A stretch of 64,000 bases of DNA, from NCBI RefSeq assembly GCF_900167135.1, contig NZ_FUWZ01000001.1, positions 1,054,001-1,118,000 of the forward strand, given 5' to 3'. A program made the position numbers and the translations under genes. The notes beneath the pieces are model-generated. The model made no database searches, was not told the origin of the DNA, and was given only the letters and a program-made list of their open reading frames with translations. Shown piece after piece: positions 59,601 to 64,000 of the stretch. Within the stretch, counting starts at the first letter, position 1. Every line of letters starts with the position of its first letter. The DNA comes from Chitinophaga eiseniae (lineage in GTDB: Bacteria; Bacteroidota; Bacteroidia; Chitinophagales; Chitinophagaceae).

Positions 59601-60088
59601 GCACTTTGGTGCCGGCGCTCAACTACTTTAACCTGGGCGCCAACCTTCTGCTCGCGCAGAGCGAAATCAAAAAGACGGCGGAAAGAATGCAGGCCTCACA
59701 GGCGCTGGACCGCCGTTCTCCCTCCAACAGCCCGTTGTTTGAACAGGCGCCTTACGCTGTTAACGTATTCCTCAATTACCTCAACACGAGGCTGGGTACG
59801 GACATGACCGTCACTTTTAATATGGTGGGCGAGCGGTTGATACAGGTGAACCTGGATGGAACGCCTGATCTGTATACCCGTCCCAACCCGGTACTGGACT
59901 TTGTGCTGAGCCAGCGTCTTTACAAACGCCTGATGTTTAAGGGATACGCGAAAAATATCCTTGACAGGCCATTGCAGGAGGTATATGCCAATCCCAATAC
60001 AGGAGGTAAGTACTACGGAAAGGAGTATATCCGTCGCAGTTATAAACGTGGTACGGAAATCATGCTGGGACTGAGCTACACATTGTAA
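56609..60088 (+). CDS. TonB-dependent receptor with STN domain (no SusD partner)
   Basis: A 1159-residue outer-membrane receptor. Export signal to about residue 32 (ending TATAQ); STN domain about 40-112 (FELVQQRGGVTFFYNPAEV); carboxypeptidase-like domain about 128-205 (LSGVVRDAKKNTPIGGAEIL); plug about 220-345 (ALQRVSGVTVTDEKYVAIRG, GLGDRSVIGQLNGVRL); barrel to the end. No susD gene follows; instead two DUF4397-like lipoprotein genes and a fasciclin gene. The STN domain and the upstream sigma/fecR genes imply self-regulated expression. Ligand unknown. Confidence 0.94.
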   Translation: MKGKILPGLKQTGWRWVCSLALVLCFLATATAQENALAKKISISFKNEGLVRCFELVQQRGGVTFFYNPAEVNASGKKYNVSFDNKTVQEVVVYLLQGTGLEFEMADNKKIVIRKAQPKTEAPRKWRTLSGVVRDAKKNTPIGGAEILVQSSGSHLTADAGGRFTVEVKDTVDVLVVYFVGYATKMVKVGASKALDIHIQADSKTLGGVTVEARRRTNTEASLLTDRKNAAVISDGISAQNIERTASITTTQALQRVSGVTVTDEKYVAIRGLGDRSVIGQLNGVRLASSDPDRSAIPLDLVPSSLLDNITVYKSSTPDKPADASAGIVELKTKSIPDRQTFNITIQSGFNTQVGLGGKVNSFYNSENGFLGGKIKDKGLSSEFLALAKQYPNGLREIQDKIAFSRNDPALQAEAARINRIMHQFDPVLTTQYKSAPLNQQYALTYGNNFKVFKKHQVGIIAGANYYNRVTDTYGGELTQWSIYQGVLTGSNDVYSPRIIPNYITPNNIHLGKYLTYKENTGVQNLNYGFLGGLAYRFNPQHEISMQYLGSRGAETRASNLFGAYEYTGLPGTVSNIIYSLKQSYRTLNTFNLQGEHKLTKGEYSPRLSYNLATSSSSQDDPDYRFVNLADYKPVSGGAYQKPSPTPGGSAEYVYSPDLYSLVSGYVNGYGPYGIIQADPNGRRFRKLHETNYNYKADLTIPFKALGLRQEFKTGVNYLHRKRDFTENVLFLPGSNYSANKALPLYEVNGDLNRLVGHDRIGIRPPAAYNPEGQPMTGGFLYNIQKSPNNYKGFYETRAFYGMLDLHLTDNLRFTGGVRFELTDIQAAVDTAGVFLDPSISTPDKDGNKVNLVYTEPNTIYKTDYKPYYSANLTYTLNKKMNFRLGYSNSLARPELRELTNVFDFDPFQFALVVGNPRLKNQLTTNYDFRWEWFPSGGEVLSASVFYKEIDNQLTKVYKQQSSGLDARFPEFPAIEFQNDPNKGRVYGIELEAVKNLGTLVPALNYFNLGANLLLAQSEIKKTAERMQASQALDRRSPSNSPLFEQAPYAVNVFLNYLNTRLGTDMTVTFNMVGERLIQVNLDGTPDLYTRPNPVLDFVLSQRLYKRLMFKGYAKNILDRPLQEVYANPNTGGKYYGKEYIRRSYKRGTEIMLGLSYTL

Positions 60089-60119
60089 ATACTAATTGAA
60101 ACAAGCTAATCTGAATACG

Positions 60120-61823
60120 ATGAAAAGATGCTTACACACGGTGATGTTGTACCTGTTGAGTGCCGGGACCATGACGTCCTGCACCAAGAAGGTGGACTTT
60201 GCGTACGACAACCGCGTCAATCCGCAGGCCGATGCTGCTTCCAGCGTCCGTATTGTGAACCTGCGGGGCGCCACGGAATTGATGATCGGCGGGAAGCAGT
60301 TGTCTGCTTTTGTGTTGCCTAATGCGGAAGGGTATTATGATCAGAACACGACAAAAGGAACGCCCTTCTTTCCGGAGACCGGCCGGATGGGCCTTACCTA
60401 TACCATCCCGCAGCAGTTTGTGGGCGCTGCCGGTACGGTAAAGGACATACGTTTCGCTTCTTTTGCCCGCAATTTCGCGCTGGCGCTGACGAGGGGGTTT
60501 GTGGCGAAAGACGATTTCAGTCACCCGGTAGATTATTACTTCACTTATTTCGCGCCCAATGCAGGGCAGTTAACAGATTCCCTGTTTGCTATTCCCCGCT
60601 CGGTGTCGCCGCCGGCGAATCCCGAACGCTGCAAGGTGCGGCTGTTAAACCTCAGTTCCGCCAACATGCCGTTCGGCGGTGATATGCGTGTCACCTGGGC
60701 TGATGGCACTGCCATCGCCGGACTGGAAAACGTCGGCGCAGGAAAGTATTCCGATTACGTGGAGCTGCCTTACGGTACCTATCAGTTAAAGGTGATGACG
60801 ATGAACGGGCAGATGGTGCCGGGGGTAGGCGGCAGTATACAATACCTCAACGTTATCAACCCACAGACCGGAACGATGATGTTGCCCGGGGTAAAAGCCA
60901 AACCCCGGGTGAATGGTTTTGTAGACAGCAAGTTGACGTTTGCGCCGTTGAAGACCTACCAGCCCGGTGGCGTGTACACCATTGTGGTGGCCGATCAGCC
61001 GAATTTCCAATACCCGACCGGTAGCGACAACGGCGAGACTTATCCGGCTAAGAATAATGCTTTCCGCATCATTGCCGACGCAGAACCTCAAAATAATACC
61101 TATGCCCGTCTGCAGGCGGTGAATGTGCTGCCGGGTAATTCCATTAAAGTAATGATAGATGGTAATATGCTGGGTAATACCCTGGCCTTCTCCGCGGCCT
61201 CTGTTTTTAAACCGGTTATAACAGGTACGCATGTACTGAAGGTGACCGATGCTGCCGGAGCGACGTTGGCGGATAGTATGATCTCGCTGTTGCCCGGTGA
61301 CAACAGCACGATATGGATATACGAAAAGGCCGGGAAAGCGGCTATCAGCGTGGTACCCAATAATCTGAGCAATAGTTTTTACACCGGTGCCACGGAAGAT
61401 GGCAGCTACAGTCTTGCTAAAATCGAATTCCCCAGCTGGATACGCTTTATGAATTTCTGCGCCGACGCGCCGGAGGTGACTTTCACCACAGACGACGGAC
61501 AAATGCTGGGCAATGGCGTTGCCAGTCAGCGGTTGCAGTTAGGCATCCCCCTGGTGAAAAACCCTTACGCTATGCTGGACGCCAATTTTTACAACAGCGT
61601 GCTGGCCTATGCATCGAAGCAGGAGGTAGTGCCAGGCAACTGGCTGCGGCAAGTAACACCGCTACGGAGCCGGGATTTTATTGCTCAGCCGGAGTTGTAT
61701 CCCGCGGGGCAGTCGCCGCTCAGCGAAGCCGGCGTATACACCGTGGCGCTGATCGGCCGCCTCAACACCAGCAAGCCGGGAAGCGAGAAAGCCCGGATGA
61801 TCATCATCAAACACAATCAGTAA
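60120..61823 (+). CDS. DUF4397-like surface lipoprotein
   Basis: A 567-residue lipoprotein started at ATG 60120 (MKRCLHTVMLYLLSAGTMTSC). The body is a string of immunoglobulin-like beta domains with the DUF4397 theme of a first strand V.RIVNLRGATELMIGG, a turn and GKYSDYVELPYGTYQLKVM; similar units recur near residues 335-420 (ARLQAVNVLPGNSIKVMIDG). It lies 31 bases after the receptor gene and is followed by the next lipoprotein gene after one base, so it is part of the operon. It probably sits at the outer membrane next to the receptor, in place of SusD. Confidence 0.75.
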   Translation: MKRCLHTVMLYLLSAGTMTSCTKKVDFAYDNRVNPQADAASSVRIVNLRGATELMIGGKQLSAFVLPNAEGYYDQNTTKGTPFFPETGRMGLTYTIPQQFVGAAGTVKDIRFASFARNFALALTRGFVAKDDFSHPVDYYFTYFAPNAGQLTDSLFAIPRSVSPPANPERCKVRLLNLSSANMPFGGDMRVTWADGTAIAGLENVGAGKYSDYVELPYGTYQLKVMTMNGQMVPGVGGSIQYLNVINPQTGTMMLPGVKAKPRVNGFVDSKLTFAPLKTYQPGGVYTIVVADQPNFQYPTGSDNGETYPAKNNAFRIIADAEPQNNTYARLQAVNVLPGNSIKVMIDGNMLGNTLAFSAASVFKPVITGTHVLKVTDAAGATLADSMISLLPGDNSTIWIYEKAGKAAISVVPNNLSNSFYTGATEDGSYSLAKIEFPSWIRFMNFCADAPEVTFTTDDGQMLGNGVASQRLQLGIPLVKNPYAMLDANFYNSVLAYASKQEVVPGNWLRQVTPLRSRDFIAQPELYPAGQSPLSEAGVYTVALIGRLNTSKPGSEKARMIIIKHNQ

Positions 61824-61824
61824 C

Positions 61825-62997
61825 ATGAATAACAGAATCATTCTTTTGCTTTTACTGTGGATAACTGTAGGTACGGCTTGCCGGAAAACGGAATACACCA
61901 ACATTGAGGAACCGGCCTACCTGCGGATATTCAATAACCTGGACTATAACATCACCGTTGACAACAAAGAGGCGCCGCAGCCGTTCCTCACCTTCCTGAT
62001 GGACCCGGAGCTGGATGCTGATGGTATCCCCGTGGCGGCCAAAACCACCGGTGACTTCCTTGACAAGCGCGCTGCCTGGGCACGGCCTTACCCGGACGCT
62101 GTCAACACCACACTGTTTCAGACGGAATACCCCGGCAGCGCCAAAGTATTGGCCGGACCGGTCCTCAACGGCTACGACCTGTCCAGCTGGGCACAGATAC
62201 CTTCGGGAAAACACCGCGTGATGTTCGTGAGCCGTCCCATCAGCCAGGTGCCCTTCTTTCAGTTGCCGAAAGACCTGCGGCGCCAGGTCATCATCGATAC
62301 CGTAGTGGACTTCGCCAGCAGGGAGGTATACACCATGCATGTACTGGAGAAAGACTGGGACACCAAAACACCGGATGTCTATGTCCGGAAAGAAACATTT
62401 ATCCATCAGCCTTTTTCAGACTCGCTGGTGTATGTCAATTTCTACAACCTTAGCGCTGCCGGTTTCTTTGAGCGGGGAAAAGTACGCTCCACTGCTGACA
62501 TCAATAACAGGAAGATACGCGATACCATGAATGTATATTATTCGTTGAGCAATGTCAGTGAGCAAAACCAACAGACGCCTGTTGCCGGCCACACCGGCGT
62601 GCTGATGGGCGCAGTGATACGCGCTCATGATCCGGTGGTGCGTCCCTACTACAGTTTTCCGTTGTTTCCGGATACTTCTGCCAATAAGATATATACCGGA
62701 AGGGGGGCGCAGACATTTACCTTCCTGTCGTCCGCATACACTTATGAGAACAATCCGTTTCTGCAGCATATGACGGAGTCCAATGGCCGCTTTACTGAAT
62801 TGCGGGTAGGACCTGACAAATTCACCGGGTTTGTGGCTTTTCCCATGGTGGCGGACTTCCTTACGGGGATGGTAGTCACTATCCGTTCAGGAAAATATCT
62901 CAACCGGTCTTTCGCCACTGTTAACACCGTCGAATATGTCAATGGTAAATTCTACCTGATGACGATTCAGCGTAAGTATGAACCGCCTGTGTATTAG
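61825..62997 (+). CDS. Hypothetical surface lipoprotein with DUF4397-like N-terminal part
   Basis: A 390-residue lipoprotein (TVGTAC, Cys near residue 15). The N-terminal part AYLRIFNNLDYNITVDNKEA and SSWAQIPSGKHRVMF follow the DUF4397 pattern; the rest (YVNFYNLSAAGFFERGKV, FTGFVAFPMVADFLTGMVV) is beta-rich with no family I recognise. It starts one base after the preceding stop, so translation is coupled. A surface-exposed accessory role for the receptor is likely, but unproven. Confidence 0.7.
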   Translation: MNNRIILLLLLWITVGTACRKTEYTNIEEPAYLRIFNNLDYNITVDNKEAPQPFLTFLMDPELDADGIPVAAKTTGDFLDKRAAWARPYPDAVNTTLFQTEYPGSAKVLAGPVLNGYDLSSWAQIPSGKHRVMFVSRPISQVPFFQLPKDLRRQVIIDTVVDFASREVYTMHVLEKDWDTKTPDVYVRKETFIHQPFSDSLVYVNFYNLSAAGFFERGKVRSTADINNRKIRDTMNVYYSLSNVSEQNQQTPVAGHTGVLMGAVIRAHDPVVRPYYSFPLFPDTSANKIYTGRGAQTFTFLSSAYTYENNPFLQHMTESNGRFTELRVGPDKFTGFVAFPMVADFLTGMVVTIRSGKYLNRSFATVNTVEYVNGKFYLMTIQRKYEPPVY

Positions 62998-63012
62998 CAG
63001 GTCTTTAAATCA

Positions 63013-64000
63013 ATGATGATTATGCGATATAATACTTTTCGTTACTTGTTTTTCTTTTTCCTGCTGGTGATAGCGGGATGTAGGAAAGATGATCTGATGC
63101 CACCGAGGGAGACGGCTCCAGTGCGTGCCATGGGAGACTTTATCCGCAACAACTATGACCTCAGCCTGTTTGCCGCTGCCATACAGAAAGCCGGCCTGCT
63201 GGACAGTCTGAACCAGACCGGCCCTTTCACCTGCTTCGCCCCGGACAATAAAGCCTTCAACGATATGGGTATTACCCGGGCGCGTGATTTTGACGCCATG
63301 AACCCGGACAGCCTGCGACTGCTGGTAAGCTACCACGTGTTTAAAGACCGGAAGTACATCTCCGAGTTTCCGCTGCAGATGGGTAACAAATACGTGACGC
63401 TGGCAGGCGCCGAGTTATACGTATCTGTAGCCAATATAGCTAACGCCACACATACGCCTCCTGAAAACCGGAATGTGTTTGTGAATGGCGCTATGGTATA
63501 CGATGCCCCTAAACGCAATGTGGCCTTGTCTAACGGCGTAGTGCACGTTATCCGCAAGCCGCTCGGTTTTAAACCGGTCACTATTCAGGACCACCTGCTG
63601 GCAGATACCAGCCTCTCTATTTTTGTCACCGTGATGAAACGATGCAAGCTGTGGGACGGATTAAAGGAGAAAGGCCCATTTACAGTGTTCGCACCGGACA
63701 ATGAGGCGTTCCGAAAATACAATATCTCCGCCGACAGCGCTGCACGACTGGACCCGGAAAAATATGAAGCGGTCGCCTTTAACATATACCCGTTGGCGTT
63801 AAAGCCGAAGCGTATTTTCTCCACTGACTGGACGCAGATAGCCGGCACTTACGGTCCCATATCCTCCATGATCAACATCGGGAACTTTGCCATCAAACCT
63901 GTTTACGACTACAATTCCTATAATAACACGGAAAATGTTTTTATCCATATGATGGATGTCGTTACCGGTCAGCCCAGTACTAATGGTCCGTCAGCCCTGG
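63013..64000 (+). CDS. Fasciclin-domain lipoprotein (truncated by window end)
   Basis: The first 329 residues are present; the gene runs past the window. Lipoprotein signal (FLLVIAGC, Cys near residue 23). The first FAS1 domain covers about 38-190 (SLFAAAIQKAGLLDSLNQTG, FTCFAPDNKAFNDMG, GVVHVIRKPL) and a second begins near 193 (SIFVTVMKRCKLWDGLKEKG, FTVFAPDNEAFRKY). FAS1 domains mediate adhesion at cell surfaces. Three possible starts (63013, 63016, 63022) are close together. It lies 15 bases after the preceding lipoprotein gene and belongs to the same operon. Confidence 0.88.
   Translation, partial: MMIMRYNTFRYLFFFFLLVIAGCRKDDLMPPRETAPVRAMGDFIRNNYDLSLFAAAIQKAGLLDSLNQTGPFTCFAPDNKAFNDMGITRARDFDAMNPDSLRLLVSYHVFKDRKYISEFPLQMGNKYVTLAGAELYVSVANIANATHTPPENRNVFVNGAMVYDAPKRNVALSNGVVHVIRKPLGFKPVTIQDHLLADTSLSIFVTVMKRCKLWDGLKEKGPFTVFAPDNEAFRKYNISADSAARLDPEKYEAVAFNIYPLALKPKRIFSTDWTQIAGTYGPISSMINIGNFAIKPVYDYNSYNNTENVFIHMMDVVTGQPSTNGPSAL

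Noticed and set aside
1..64000. tRNA, rRNA or known riboswitch genes
   Set aside because: No cloverleaf ends in CCA-type context, rRNA core sequences or recognised riboswitch cores were noticed; this was by eye and not a covariance search.

Overview
The window looks like chromosomal DNA of a Bacteroidota bacterium, most likely Chitinophagaceae and probably close to Chitinophaga (inferred from gene content, not from a marker gene). Support comes from two ECF sigma/FecR anti-sigma/TonB-receptor loci whose receptors carry STN domains, a SusC/SusD pair, several large TonB-dependent receptors, DUF4374/DUF4855/DUF4397-type lipoproteins, LytS/LytTR signalling, a bacterial terpene cyclase and the Bacteroidota-type -7 element TAnnTTTG at a few promoters. 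No rRNA, tRNA, insertion sequence, phage gene or CRISPR array was recognised.

Layout. 1-2.4 kb: the tail of an unknown gene, a chloramphenicol-acetyltransferase-fold enzyme, a 22-codon remnant of a glyoxalase (VOC) gene, a membrane LytTR regulator and a secreted intradiol dioxygenase. 2.5-8.8 kb: a large secreted beta-helix (GH28-like) protein, a small secreted protein, a hybrid histidine kinase and a class I terpene cyclase that overlaps it tail to tail. 9.2-10.8 kb: an orphan Cas6 endoribonuclease followed by a strong terminator and a two-gene unit (GNAT-like protein plus 60-residue basic protein). 10.8-16 kb: a YdiJ-like FAD/Fe-S dehydrogenase divergent from an outer-membrane barrel receptor.

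16.2-23.2 kb: a TetR-controlled efflux system (TetR, TolC, HlyD, two ABC ATPases, two ABC-2 permeases) resembling E. coli ybhGFSR, with matching operator-like palindromes before tetR and before tolC. 23.2-24.2 kb: an Ada-type zinc domain protein and a PF09859-type 2OG-Fe(II) oxygenase, a likely alkylation-repair pair. 24.4-26.8 kb: a TsdA-like dihaem cytochrome c, a secreted DsrE-like protein and a ModA-like binding protein, a candidate periplasmic sulfur module. 26.9-28.6 kb: a methyltransferase and a beta-hydroxyacid-dehydrogenase/imine-reductase-like enzyme. 28.9-33.8 kb: a TonB receptor, a DUF4374 lipoprotein and a PepSY membrane protein, a likely siderophore-iron uptake and reduction operon.

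33.9-36.5 kb: a secreted LamG-like protein divergent from a single-pass membrane protein that joins a putative cytoplasmic DNA-binding domain to an outer LamG-like sensor. 36.6-47.2 kb, minus strand: a polysaccharide-utilisation-type locus read as sigma, FecR, SusC, SusD, DUF5000-like, DUF4998-like and DUF4855-like, with no familiar CAZyme. 47.5-49.2 kb: an SGNH hydrolase and a maltose-acetyltransferase-like enzyme. 49.3-54.7 kb, minus strand: a GT87-like membrane protein, a LytS-type kinase, a LytTR response regulator and an S15/CocE hydrolase. 54.9 kb to the end: a second sigma/FecR/TonB-receptor locus with two surface lipoproteins and a fasciclin lipoprotein cut by the window edge.

Non-coding structure is notable. 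Three long AT-rich inverted repeats sit at convergent gene junctions, two of them clearly related. A pair of REP-like GC palindromes lies at 47.3 kb. Both fecR-receptor gaps contain a GC hairpin. The region reads as accessory chromosome rich in transport, sensing and stress functions; most substrate assignments are inferences.
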